A stretch of DNA of 64,000 nt from an uncultured Ellagibacter sp. (GCA_934663775.1 CAKUKU010000002.1:1-64000), one strand, 5' to 3'; shown: positions 18,034-25,310, numbered from the stretch's first letter. The notes: a model not told the origin generated them from the letters alone. Translations and numbers: made by a program.

Positions 18034-18910
18034 ATGGCAGATTCGAACGACAGGGCCGTGAAGGTCGGCCAGCTCGCCACCTTCAAGGCCGACCTGGACG
18101 ACGTCTTCGTCGCGCAGGAGAACAAGACGGGGGAGCACCACCGTCAAGAAGGTGCTCTCGGACAACAACCTCACGGACGCCCTGGTGAACAAGATCAACG
18201 CGGCGGGCGAGTCCAACTTCTCGGGAAAGTACGCCGACCTCACGGGCAAGCCCACCATCAACGGGCACGAGGTCGCGGGCGCGCTCACCCCCGCGGGTCT
18301 GGGGCTCGCGACCCCCGACGACGTGGCGACGGCAACGGCCGACATGGCCACGAACGCCTCGGTCGAGGCGAAGGGCTACCAGAACGCGAAGCAGGTGTCC
18401 GAGGCCGTGGCGGCGGGCACGAAGGGCATGGTCACCGAGGCCTCGCTCGCCCAGAAGGGCTACCAGGACGCCTCCCAGGTGAACACGGCGGTCTCCACCG
18501 CCACGAAGGGTATGGCCACGCAGTCGTGGGTGCAGGCCCAGGCCTACGACACCTCGTCCTCCGTCGACGGCAAGGTGTCGAAGGCGAAGGAGGACATGCA
18601 GAAGGCCATCGAGAACGCCGTGACCTCGGCGGTGAGGGCGAGCGGCAGCTGCGCGTTCGCCAAGCTCCCGACGCCCGCGAAGGGCATCCTCGGCAACCTC
18701 TACAACGTGACCGACGCCTTCACGACGACTGACGCGTTCGTGGAGGGCGCGGGCAACCGCTACCCCGTAGGCTCCAACGTCGTGTGCGTGCTCGTCGACG
18801 GCGCCTACAAGTGGGACGTGCAGGGCGGCTTCTTCGACCTCACGCCGTACATGCTCAAGACCGACATCGAGTTCGCGACGGACGACGACATCCACGCGAT
18901 CTTCGCGTAA
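18034..18910 (+). pseudogene. Tail-fibre protein gene interrupted by a +1 frameshift
   Basis: From ATG 18034 the frame reads MADSNDRAVKVGQLATFKAD to about codon 32 and then loses sense. From 18131 a different frame continues GSTTVKKVLSDNNLTDALVN and runs to 18910. The break is at a run of five G (18129-18133); removing one G joins the two parts into one protein of about 291 aa. The N-terminus resembles the next gene (KVVKVGRLKAFWAD), which supports one ancestral protein. It could be real inactivation, slippage in the G run, or a sequencing error. Confidence 0.75.
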
Positions 18911-18922
18911 GGGGGTGGCCGC

Positions 18923-19516
18923 ATGGCGACCTCCGATGAGAAAGTGGTGAAAGTCGGCAGGCTCAAGGCGTTCTGGGCCGACGCCCTCGCGAAACTGAGC
19001 GCGACGTTCGCCGCGAAGTCGCACGAGCACGACGCGGCCACCAGGTCGGCCGCCGGCTTCATGTCCGCCGACGACAAGGCGAAGCTCGACGGGCTGTCGG
19101 GCTCGGGCGGCTCCGACGACCTGCTGCTCGCGCTGCTCTCGGACACGCGCGAGCTGGAGGACCTGGCCGTCCAGAGCGGCGAGTTCGACAACGCGGGAAG
19201 CGGATGGAACACGTTCGTCTTCCCCGAGGCTTTCGACGACGTGCCGCAGGTGCTCTGCGTCGCGGAGAACGGGTACGGGGTCGAGGTCAAGGGCGTGCAG
19301 GCCGACAGGTTCCTGTACAGGTGCGTTGCGTACGGTGCTCCCGACGTGACCGCATCTAAGTCCGAGTACTACGTCTTCAACAGAAAGAGCGTGTCGACCA
19401 ACTACCTGGTGTCCGTGCCGCTGGTGACGGACGTCAGCGTCAGCGGAGGAGGCTCGGCATCGACGAGCTGGCCATGCAGGGTCATGTGGCTCGCAATAGA
19501 ATACGGAGGCGACTAG
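18923..19516 (+). CDS. Tail-fibre protein
   Basis: 197 aa. N-terminus MATSDEKVVKVGRLKAFWAD and KSHEHDAATRSAAGFMSADD match the attachment part of short siphophage fibres; the H-x-H and FMSADDKAKLDGL signature is common before receptor-binding domains. Residues 75-197 form a beta-rich C-terminal domain ending SWPCRVMWLAIEYGGD. The stop lies 3 bases before the DGR target gene, so the two are co-translated. Confidence 0.7.
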   Translation: MATSDEKVVKVGRLKAFWADALAKLSATFAAKSHEHDAATRSAAGFMSADDKAKLDGLSGSGGSDDLLLALLSDTRELEDLAVQSGEFDNAGSGWNTFVFPEAFDDVPQVLCVAENGYGVEVKGVQADRFLYRCVAYGAPDVTASKSEYYVFNRKSVSTNYLVSVPLVTDVSVSGGGSASTSWPCRVMWLAIEYGGD

Positions 19517-19519
19517 CAA

Positions 19520-20740
19520 ATGGGATTAAGCAAAGGATTGAGAGATTACCTTACCGTGAGCCAGATGCTCACGGGGAACAAGCGGAAGGGCATCCAGCGC
19601 ATCAAGGAGATAGCCGCCGAGTCGGAGAAAACGTTCGTCGAAGTCCTGAACGTGCTCACGTTCGGCGCGTGCGAGGGCATGGAGACCGTCGCGCAGGTTG
19701 CGGCGAGCGATTCAGCGGTCGCCGCCATCCTCAAGAACGACACGGCTAAGAGCCTCATCGCGCCGAGCGGGAACGTCTCGAAGTTCTTCGCGTCCGCCGC
19801 CTACATGTCCGCGACTGTCGAGGACGAGGCCGCGATGGCGGAGCTCGCCGAATCAGACGACTTGGCTACAGCAATCGGCACGCCGACCGCGCTCAGCGCG
19901 ATGACCGCGAGCGCGACGGCGATGCGCGTCCTCATGGCTTCGGCGAACGGGCGGTCGAAGATGCTCGGCAGCTCGGCGGCGGTGAACGCGATCTACTCTT
20001 CGAGTACGGCGATGAGCGCGGTCCTCGCGAACGGCGACGCGATAACCGCGTCTCTCAACTCTGGAACGGCGCTGTCGAAGTTCAAGGCGAGCTCGACGTA
20101 CGTATCGAAGGTCGCGACGACCTACGCGTCGAAGTTCTCGTCGGCGACCTGGGCCGAGATAGGAAAGCTGTCGACGCTCGCACAGGCGAACGCGTCTGCG
20201 TTCTCTGGGTACGTCGGGAAGACGAAGTCGGTCGCGATAAGCGGCTACAGCTCACATACGTTCAAGGTCATCGGGGTCGGAACGGACTCGGGCAGCGGCT
20301 TCACGCTCTGCTGCGAGGACATCGTGACCACGCATGCCATGAACAGCTCGAACACCACGACGGGGGGATGGGAGAAGTCCGCCATGCGCTCGTGGCTGTC
20401 GGACACGCTGCTCAAGGCGCTTCCGAGCGACCTGCAATCGGTCATCAAGGCTGTGCCGAAGAAGAACACGGCGGACTACGGCGCGGCGACCACGAGCGAC
20501 AAGCTGTGGCTGCCCTCGTTCACCGAGGTCGGCCTCGACTCGGGCACGACCGAGGGAGCGAAGTACTCGGTGTTCAAGGACGCCGCGAGCAGGGTGCGCA
20601 AAAACAACGGTTCCGCCAACCTCTGGTGGCTCCGCTCCGTCTACTCGTCCAGCCTCTTCCGCTACGTGAGCTCGGACGGCTCTCTCGGCGGCAACTACGC
20701 GAGCTACGGCTACGGCGTGGTCCCCTGCTTCAGCGTCTGA
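19520..20740 (+). CDS. DGR target protein: tail receptor-binding protein with variable C-terminus
   Basis: 406 aa. Residues 1-50 are a helical base. Residues 60-200 consist of loosely repeated Ser/Ala segments (TAMSAVLANGDA, SATAMRVLMASA). Residues 235-406 form a C-type-lectin-like/DUF6273-type domain (GGWEKSAMRSWLSDTL, WLPSFTEVGLDSG, then WWLRSVYSSS and GVVPCFSV). The last 40 residues are encoded by the variable repeat. Variable positions are L, Y, L, Y, S, G, G, N, Y, Y, G, Y where the template has Asn or Asp codons, so they form the diversified binding surface. Being the last tail gene before avd/RT, it most likely sets host attachment. Confidence 0.9.
   Translation: MGLSKGLRDYLTVSQMLTGNKRKGIQRIKEIAAESEKTFVEVLNVLTFGACEGMETVAQVAASDSAVAAILKNDTAKSLIAPSGNVSKFFASAAYMSATVEDEAAMAELAESDDLATAIGTPTALSAMTASATAMRVLMASANGRSKMLGSSAAVNAIYSSSTAMSAVLANGDAITASLNSGTALSKFKASSTYVSKVATTYASKFSSATWAEIGKLSTLAQANASAFSGYVGKTKSVAISGYSSHTFKVIGVGTDSGSGFTLCCEDIVTTHAMNSSNTTTGGWEKSAMRSWLSDTLLKALPSDLQSVIKAVPKKNTADYGAATTSDKLWLPSFTEVGLDSGTTEGAKYSVFKDAASRVRKNNGSANLWWLRSVYSSSLFRYVSSDGSLGGNYASYGYGVVPCFSV
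20611..20727 (+). repeat. DGR variable repeat (VR), 117 bp
   Basis: Aligns without gaps to the template repeat at 21270-21386. I count 15 mismatches, and every one is at a template A (7 to T, 6 to G, 2 to C). None of the 89 non-A template positions differs. The 3' end, GGCGTGGTCCCCTG, is identical in both and forms the G/C-rich initiation-of-homing segment. Confidence 0.95.
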
Positions 20741-20751
20741 CAATCTCGTAA

Positions 20752-20775
20752 TCCCGCAGGCTACCGCCTGCGGGA
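20752..20775 (+). other. DGR target-site hairpin/cruciform downstream of VR
   Basis: Perfect 10-bp stem (TCCCGCAGGC / GCCTGCGGGA) with the four-base loop TACC, 24 bases after the VR and 11 bases after the target stop. The complementary strand loop reads GGTA, fitting the GRNA tetraloop described for DGR target hairpins. No T run follows, which argues against a plain terminator. Confidence 0.8.
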
Positions 20776-20792
20776 AGCTCAGGAGGTGAACA

Positions 20793-21251
20793 GTGTCAGT
20801 ACCGAAGAGTAAGCGCAAGGAATCGACGATGGAGTTCGTCGCCAACGCCGAGAAGCTCGCGGCAAAGGCGTTCCGGTTCGCCAACGGCCTGCCCAAGCGT
20901 TACGCGTTCAGGCTCGCGAACCCGCTTTTCGAGCACGCCGAGCTCGTAGCGTACCACTGCCGCGCTGCGAACCTCGTCTACGTCAACTCGCAAGCGACCT
21001 ACGACAAGCGGTGCGGGCACTACATAGACGCCGAGGCGCACCTGCTCCACGTCGAGTCGCTGCTCGGAATTCTGTTCGAGGTGACCTCGCAGCTGTACGA
21101 GGAGGGCCAGGCGAGAGCGCCGAACGGCAACGTCTACGGCGAGTTCGCGGACCTGATAGAAGCCGAGCGGAAGCTGCTCGCGGGGTGCAAGAGACGGGAC
21201 GCGCAGGCGTATAATAAGGGCGAAGCAGGAAGCCGGGGAGCTTCCCGATAA
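20793..21251 (+). CDS. avd: DGR accessory variability determinant (Avd)
   Basis: 152 aa from GTG 20793 with AGGAGGTG 4 bases upstream. All-helical and basic (KLAAKAFRFANGLPKRYAFR, then YDKRCGHYIDAEAHLLHVES, then YGEFADLIEAERKLLAGCKR), matching the four-helix-bundle Avd that binds the RT and template RNA in mutagenic retrohoming. Position between VR and TR is the classic order. The last 15 residues run into Gly/Ser/Arg and are probably disordered. Confidence 0.85.
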   Translation: MSVPKSKRKESTMEFVANAEKLAAKAFRFANGLPKRYAFRLANPLFEHAELVAYHCRAANLVYVNSQATYDKRCGHYIDAEAHLLHVESLLGILFEVTSQLYEEGQARAPNGNVYGEFADLIEAERKLLAGCKRRDAQAYNKGEAGSRGASR

Positions 21252-21472
21252 CCAGCCGTGCCGTGGGTTTTCCGCCAACAACTGGTGGCTCCGCTCCGTC
21301 AACTCGTCCAGCAACTTCCGCAACGTGAACTCGGACGGCTCTCTCAACAACAACAACGCGAGCAACGACAACGGCGTGGTCCCCTGATTCCGTCGGTTCG
21401 ACGGCAATCCCGACTCAGTAACCTTAACAGGCGAAGACCGCTTGAAGAATTGATAGAAGGGGGCGGCTTCCC
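21252..21472 (+). ncRNA. DGR template RNA region
   Basis: No gene fits between avd and the RT. The stretch holds the template repeat plus about 85 bases of 3' spacer before the RT start. In known DGRs this region is transcribed and bound by Avd-RT as primer and template, so it should be a functional RNA. Exact ends cannot be set from sequence. Confidence 0.75.
21270..21386 (+). repeat. DGR template repeat (TR), 117 bp
   Basis: Read in the VR frame it holds 12 AAC codons and one GAC at or near the variable positions, the classic DGR design: AAC can become many residues but never a stop. It has 28 adenines. Just beyond the shared G/C segment the TR has an A where the VR has a C, so the TR would read TGA while the VR reads TGC. 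Confidence 0.95.
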
Positions 21473-22486
21473 GTGCCTTTCACGGACGAAAGATTCGACC
21501 TCATGGCTTCCTGCTTCTCGCTCGGCAACCTCATGGACGCGGCATCGAAATGCTACAAGGGAGTCGGGTGGAAGCGGCAGGCCCAGGGGTTCATGAACAG
21601 GAAACTGACCAACTGCCGCAAGCTGCAGCTCGAAGTGCTCGGCGGGACGTACGAGCCGACCGAGGTCAGGCGGTTCGACATCGTGGAGCGCGGCAAGCCG
21701 AGGAGCATCAAGCCCGTGGCGTTCCGCGACCGCGTGGTGCAGCGGTGTCTGTGCGACCAAGTGCTCACGCCCGCCATCAAGCGCGCCGTGATAGAGGACA
21801 ACAGCTCGTGCCTGGGGGGCCGTGGGCTGTCCTATGCCTACGACCGCGTGAGGGCGCACCTCGCGACGTGCCCCGCGGACGGGTGGGCGCTCCAGTACGA
21901 CTTCCACGACTACTTCCATACCGTCGACCGCGAGCGCCTGCTGTCCATGCTCTACGGGCTCGTGCCCAACGAGCGGATGATCCGGCTCGTCGCGAGAATC
22001 ATCAGCGAAGACGGCCCCGGGCTCGAGCTCGGGAGCCACGTGAGCCAGCTCTGCGCGGTGCTCTACCCGACGGAACTGGACGTCGCAGTCTCGAACGCTC
22101 CGGGCGTCACGGGCTACCACCGCTACATGGACGACGGCATCGCCTTCTGCGGGTCGAGGGATGCGGCCATAGGCGCGCTCGCCGCGCTCAGGGAGTCGGC
22201 TGGCTCACTCGGGCTCGCGCTCAACGATGGAAAGACCCATATCGAGCGGGCGACGCACCCGCTCGTGTTCTGCAAGGCCCGCTTCGAGAAGACGTCTGAC
22301 GGCGCGCGCATGAGCGTGCGCAAGCGGCAGACGCACCGCGCCGTCAGGCACGCGAGGAGCGTCGCCAAGCGGGCCGAGACGCATCCTGAAATAGACCTCG
22401 CTCCCGTCGAGGCGGCGCTCGCTGGGTACGTGAACAAAGGGGACGCCGACCTGTCGTGGCTCGTCGGCAGGGCGTTCGAAGACTGA
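21473..22486 (+). CDS. DGR reverse transcriptase
   Basis: 337 aa, GTG start with AGAAGGGGG upstream. Motif order of group II-like RTs: YDFHDYF (residues 142-148) with the first catalytic Asp, GSHVSQ at 187-192, which is the DGR-type motif with SQ where other RTs have QG, and YMDD at 218-221 for the catalytic pair, then a C-terminal thumb rich in Arg/Lys. It copies the TR RNA with errors at A and gives the cDNA that replaces the VR. No maturase or endonuclease domain is present, as expected. Confidence 0.95.
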   Translation: MPFTDERFDLMASCFSLGNLMDAASKCYKGVGWKRQAQGFMNRKLTNCRKLQLEVLGGTYEPTEVRRFDIVERGKPRSIKPVAFRDRVVQRCLCDQVLTPAIKRAVIEDNSSCLGGRGLSYAYDRVRAHLATCPADGWALQYDFHDYFHTVDRERLLSMLYGLVPNERMIRLVARIISEDGPGLELGSHVSQLCAVLYPTELDVAVSNAPGVTGYHRYMDDGIAFCGSRDAAIGALAALRESAGSLGLALNDGKTHIERATHPLVFCKARFEKTSDGARMSVRKRQTHRAVRHARSVAKRAETHPEIDLAPVEAALAGYVNKGDADLSWLVGRAFED

Positions 22487-22508
22487 AACATTAAATGGAG
22501 GTGCCTAA

Positions 22509-22883
22509 ATGAAAGCTAACGGAATCACAGCCTACGACTACTCGCAAGCGGGCGGCGCGCTGAGCATCGTGCTCGGCTGCACGGTCGGCGAGGCGCTCAC
22601 GTTCGACGCGTCCCGCATCGAGGTCAAGACCGACGACGGCGACCTCGTGGAGGCGTTCGCGGGGTACGCGGTCAAGTCAGCGACCGTTGACGCGCAAACC
22701 AAGCGCGTGACGCTCTCGCTCCTCTACGACGCCGACGGCATCGGCGCGGGCATCAACGCGCTCGCCGCCGAGAACGCGGCGCTCAAGGCGCAGGCGGCCG
22801 ACCAGCAGCAGCAAATCGAGGACCAGGCAGGTGCCATCGAGGAATTGGCGGCGGCGCTTGCGGGAGACGGGGAGGTGAAGTAA
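22509..22883 (+). CDS. Phage protein with C-terminal coiled coil, unknown
   Basis: 124 aa, ATG with GGAGGTG upstream. Residues 1-75 are a small beta domain (YSQAGGALSIVLGCTVGEAL); residues 78-124 are an Ala/Gln/Glu coiled coil (IDALAAENAALKAQAADQQQ-like). Similar short genes between tail fibre and lysis modules are common; role unknown. Confidence 0.7.
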   Translation: MKANGITAYDYSQAGGALSIVLGCTVGEALTFDASRIEVKTDDGDLVEAFAGYAVKSATVDAQTKRVTLSLLYDADGIGAGINALAAENAALKAQAADQQQQIEDQAGAIEELAAALAGDGEVK

Positions 22884-22991
22884 ATGGCGAAGTTTTATTA
22901 CGGGCGCATCAAGCGCGGGAAGCTGGCCATCGGGGACGTGCCCGAGAAGTGGCGCGACCAGGTGCAGGCGCTCCTGGACGCGGAGGCCTAG
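22884..22991 (+). CDS. CD1375/XkdX-type phage micro-protein
   Basis: 35 aa, ATG one base after the preceding stop, GGAGGTGAAG upstream. Sequence MAKFYYGRIKRGKLAIGDVP then WRDQVQALLDAEA fits the small family (CD1375-like, related in layout to XkdX) found before holin genes. Function not known. Confidence 0.7.
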   Translation: MAKFYYGRIKRGKLAIGDVPEKWRDQVQALLDAEA

Positions 22992-23020
22992 TTGAAATCG
23001 CGTCAGCGGTCTGCTAAGAT
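22992..23020 (+). promoter_or_regulatory. Strong promoter for a short antisense RNA
   Basis: TTGAAA at 22992-22997, 17-bp spacer, TAAGAT at 23015-23020, preceded by TGC (extended -10). It starts right after the CD1375-type stop and points to the convergent peptide gene. Confidence 0.75.
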
Positions 23021-23026
23021 TCGCGG

Positions 23027-23109
23027 TGAGGGCGCCCCAGAGGCCTGGGCAGCGTTCTTATTCGTTCAAAGCCGGGCTACTTTCCAGGGTGTCCCGGCTT
23101 CTTTCTTTC
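23027..23109 (+). ncRNA. Candidate type I antitoxin RNA
   Basis: The RNA predicted from the promoter at 22992 would start near 23027 and end at the hairpin 23069-23100 followed by CTTTCTTTC, about 80 nt with no credible reading frame. Its 3' half is complementary to the 3' end of the peptide mRNA read from the other strand. This convergent layout is that of Fst/RNAII- and TxpA/RatA-like systems and of prophage systems near holin genes. Confidence 0.6.
23069..23100. terminator. Bidirectional terminator shared by antisense RNA and peptide mRNA
   Basis: 8-bp stem AAGCCGGG / CCCGGCTT with a 16-base loop. The + strand side is followed by CTTTCTTTC and the - strand side by TTTG, so both convergent RNAs can end here and overlap by the hairpin. 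Confidence 0.7.
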
Positions 23110-23126
23110 AGACACGCGGTTCGCCG

Positions 23127-23213
23127 TCATTCTCTCTTCACGAGCAGAAGCCCGATTATCCCGATGACAACCAAAAGCACGTTGCATGCGGCGTTGATTG
23201 AGTTTGCGTCCAT
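23127..23213 (-). CDS. Small hydrophobic peptide, candidate type I toxin
   Basis: 28 aa from the ATG at 23213 (AGGGGG seven bases upstream); a 30-aa form from 23219 would have the ribosome site too close. Residues 9-24 are one membrane helix (ACNVLLVVIGIIGLLL), followed by the charged end VKRE. Size, single helix, basic tail, location next to holin genes and the facing antisense RNA fit membrane toxins of type I systems. No homology search was possible; it could also be a small holin-like protein. Confidence 0.6.
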   Translation of the reverse strand: MDANSINAACNVLLVVIGIIGLLLVKRE

Positions 23214-23269
23214 GGGCATACCCCCTAACGGTAGGTGCTGCCCAGGCGGCGAAGCGCCCTCGAAGGCGC

Positions 23270-23275
23270 ATTGTA
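23270..23275 (-). promoter_or_regulatory. -10 element for the peptide gene
   Basis: TACAAT on the - strand, about 50 bases upstream of the ATG; no good -35 at 16-18 bp. Transcription would leave a leader of about 45-50 nt. Confidence 0.4.
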
Positions 23276-23294
23276 CAGCAAGAACCCGAACCCG

Positions 23295-23317
23295 AGCCCC
23301 TCCCGAGGGGCTTTTTT
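23295..23317 (+). terminator. Intrinsic terminator before the lysis cassette
   Basis: 7-bp stem AGCCCCT / AGGGGCT, loop CCCG, then TTTTTT. It would stop read-through from the tail/DGR operon and lies 23 bases before the next gene. Confidence 0.85.
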
Positions 23318-23339
23318 AGTGCCCTAAGGGGGTGATTGC

Positions 23340-23762
23340 ATGCCGACAGACGAGACCTACGTGCACGCGCTCGACGTCTGGGGCGGCTTCGGCCCGTGGT
23401 GGATGCTCGCGGCAGCGCTCGTGCTGCTCGCGGGCGTCATCGCGTGGCGCTCCATCCCGCTCGTGGACGAGCGCAAGAAGAAGGAGCTCTCCATCCAGGA
23501 GGAGGCGCAGCGCATCAGGCGCGAGGAGATCGCCCTGCAGAACAGGCAGCGCGAGGACGACGCGGCCAACAGCGCGCGCTTCGCGGACGCGATGAACCGC
23601 ACGGCGGACTCAGAGAACGCGATGGCGGCCGCGCTCAACGCCATCGTGGCGAAGTTCGACGTCTCAAGCGAGCGCAGCGCCCATATGGGCGAGCAGGTGG
23701 AAACGATTGCGCACCAGGTGGAGGACATCCACGCTATCACGGTGCGAAACCAACGCAATTAG
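23340..23762 (+). CDS. Membrane-anchored coiled-coil protein of the lysis module
   Basis: 140 aa, ATG with AAGGGGGTGA upstream. One membrane helix at residues 18-38 (PWWMLAAALVLLAGVIAWRS), then a charged coiled coil 45-85 and a second amphipathic helix with MGEQVETIAHQVEDIHA. Position directly before the holin suggests a lysis accessory such as a spanin-like or holin-regulating protein; not proved. Confidence 0.7.
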   Translation: MPTDETYVHALDVWGGFGPWWMLAAALVLLAGVIAWRSIPLVDERKKKELSIQEEAQRIRREEIALQNRQREDDAANSARFADAMNRTADSENAMAAALNAIVAKFDVSSERSAHMGEQVETIAHQVEDIHAITVRNQRN

Positions 23763-23772
23763 GAGGTTCGAA

Positions 23773-24066
23773 ATGAACATCAACTGGAAAGTAAGAGCGA
23801 AGAACAAGTCCTTCTGGGTCGCGTTCATCCCCGCGCTGCTGCTGCTGGTCCAGCAGGTTCTCGCGGTGCTCGGCGTGACGCTGGATTTCGGCCAGCTGCA
23901 AGACCAGCTCCTTGCCATCGTGTGCACCGTGTTCGCGCTGCTCGCAATCCTGGGCATCGTGGCCGACCCGACCACGGTCGGCGTGACCGACTCCATCCAG
24001 GCGCTCGGCTACGACGAGCCGAAGGACGACTTCGCCGACGCGAAGCACGCGAAGGGGGGCGAGTAG
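23773..24066 (+). CDS. Holin, phi-LC3 family
   Basis: 97 aa, AGGAGG directly upstream. Opening MNINWKVRAKNKSFWVAFIP, two membrane helices (about 16-36 and 48-66) and the conserved GIVADPTTVGVTDS segment are diagnostic for phi-LC3 holins. It forms membrane lesions that release the amidase encoded one base downstream. Confidence 0.95.
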   Translation: MNINWKVRAKNKSFWVAFIPALLLLVQQVLAVLGVTLDFGQLQDQLLAIVCTVFALLAILGIVADPTTVGVTDSIQALGYDEPKDDFADAKHAKGGE

Positions 24067-24067
24067 C

Positions 24068-25162
24068 ATGCACATCGCGATAGCGGGCGGGCACTCCGCC
24101 AACGCGCGCGGCGCGTCGGGCTACATCGACGAGTACGACTGCGACCGCGCGTTCGTGGCTCAGCTCATCCCCGCGTTCGAGAGCCAGGGGTGGTGCGTCA
24201 CCGACTGCTCGAACGACGCCGCGACAGTCAACGGCGAGCTCGCCGAGGAGTGCCGCATCGCCAACGGCAGTGGGGCCGACCTCTTCATTGCCGTGCACTT
24301 CAACGCGGGCGGCGGCACGGGCACCGAGGTGTGGCACTACCCGGGCTCTTCAGCCGAGTCCTACGCCGAGAGCGTGAGCGCCGAGCTGGCGTCCGCGCTC
24401 GGGCTGCACGACCGCGGCCCGAAGCCGACGGGCGGCCTGTACGTGCTCAACCGCACGACGATGCCCGCCATCCTCATCGAGGTCTGCTTCGTTGACACCG
24501 AGGGCGACGCCGACGCGTGGCACGCGGCTCCCTGGGACGCGCTCGTGGGCGCGGTAGTGCGCGGCCTGGGCGGCGACTACGAGGCTCCCGCGCCCGCGCC
24601 GACGGGGCCGACGCCCGAGGAGGTCGAGGCGGAGCGCGTGGCTGGCCTGCCCGACGCGCTCAAGGGCTATTCGGACATGTGGCCCGGCGACTGGTACATC
24701 GACGCGGCGACCAAGGCAGTGGAGCGCGGCATCATGCGCGGCACGTCCCCGACGACGTTCGAGCCGTGGGCGACGCTCACGCGCGCCATGGCGGTGTCCG
24801 TGGTCGCCAATCTCGTCCGCGCCGACGTCGAGCCGCTGCCCTTCGACGACATCGGCGAGTGGTACACCGCCGCTATGACGTGGGCCGCGAAGGCGGGCAT
24901 CGTCACCGGCAGCGGCGGCAGCGCACGCCCGAACGACGCCTGCACCCGCACCGAGCTCGCGGTGATGCTCTGGCGCTCGCAGGGCGAGCCCGACCCGCAC
25001 GGAACGCCCGCGGGCTACCCGGACTGGCACGAGGTGCCCCAGTGGGCCCAAAAGGCGTGCGCCTGGGCCGTCGAGCGCGCCGTCATGGGCGCCAAGGGCG
25101 AGATTCGCCCGAACGACGCCTGCACCCGCGCCGAGGCGGCAGCCATGGCCACGGCGCTGTAG
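24068..25162 (+). CDS. Endolysin: N-acetylmuramoyl-L-alanine amidase with SLH-like repeats
   Basis: 364 aa. Residues 1-170 are an Amidase_3 domain with zinc ligands His9 (AGGHS) and the AVHFNAGGGTG His, and the catalytic Glu in LIEVCFVD. A Pro-rich linker (APAPAPTGPT) leads to three SLH-type repeats from about 200, each ending in a TRA/TRT turn (TFEPWATLTRAMA, RPNDACTRTELA, RPNDACTRAEAA). SLH domains bind pyruvylated wall polymers, so targeting would differ from common LysM or SH3 lysins. It is the last phage gene. Confidence 0.9.
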   Translation: MHIAIAGGHSANARGASGYIDEYDCDRAFVAQLIPAFESQGWCVTDCSNDAATVNGELAEECRIANGSGADLFIAVHFNAGGGTGTEVWHYPGSSAESYAESVSAELASALGLHDRGPKPTGGLYVLNRTTMPAILIEVCFVDTEGDADAWHAAPWDALVGAVVRGLGGDYEAPAPAPTGPTPEEVEAERVAGLPDALKGYSDMWPGDWYIDAATKAVERGIMRGTSPTTFEPWATLTRAMAVSVVANLVRADVEPLPFDDIGEWYTAAMTWAAKAGIVTGSGGSARPNDACTRTELAVMLWRSQGEPDPHGTPAGYPDWHEVPQWAQKACAWAVERAVMGAKGEIRPNDACTRAEAAAMATAL

Positions 25163-25230
25163 CCGTCGCCCGCCTTTCCCTTGTTCCCATGGCGCGCACA
25201 TCCGCAAGCTGTCACGCGCCTGGACATACG

Positions 25231-25270
25231 AGGCCCCGCATCGCTTTCATCGGCGGTGCGGGGCCTTTTT
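25231..25270 (+). terminator. Intrinsic terminator of the lysis operon
   Basis: 10-bp stem AGGCCCCGCA / TGCGGGGCCT with a 16-base loop, then TTTTT. It closes phage late transcription 68 bases after the endolysin stop. Confidence 0.9.
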
Positions 25271-25310
25271 CGCGTTTACGGGCATGATCATCTGCTGCAA
25301 GTCGGAAGTA

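Noticed and set aside
21262..21390. Template repeat read as the end of a second fibre protein
   Set aside because: No open frame leads into it, it ends in TGA right after the repeat, and its Asn-rich codons are the mark of a DGR template.
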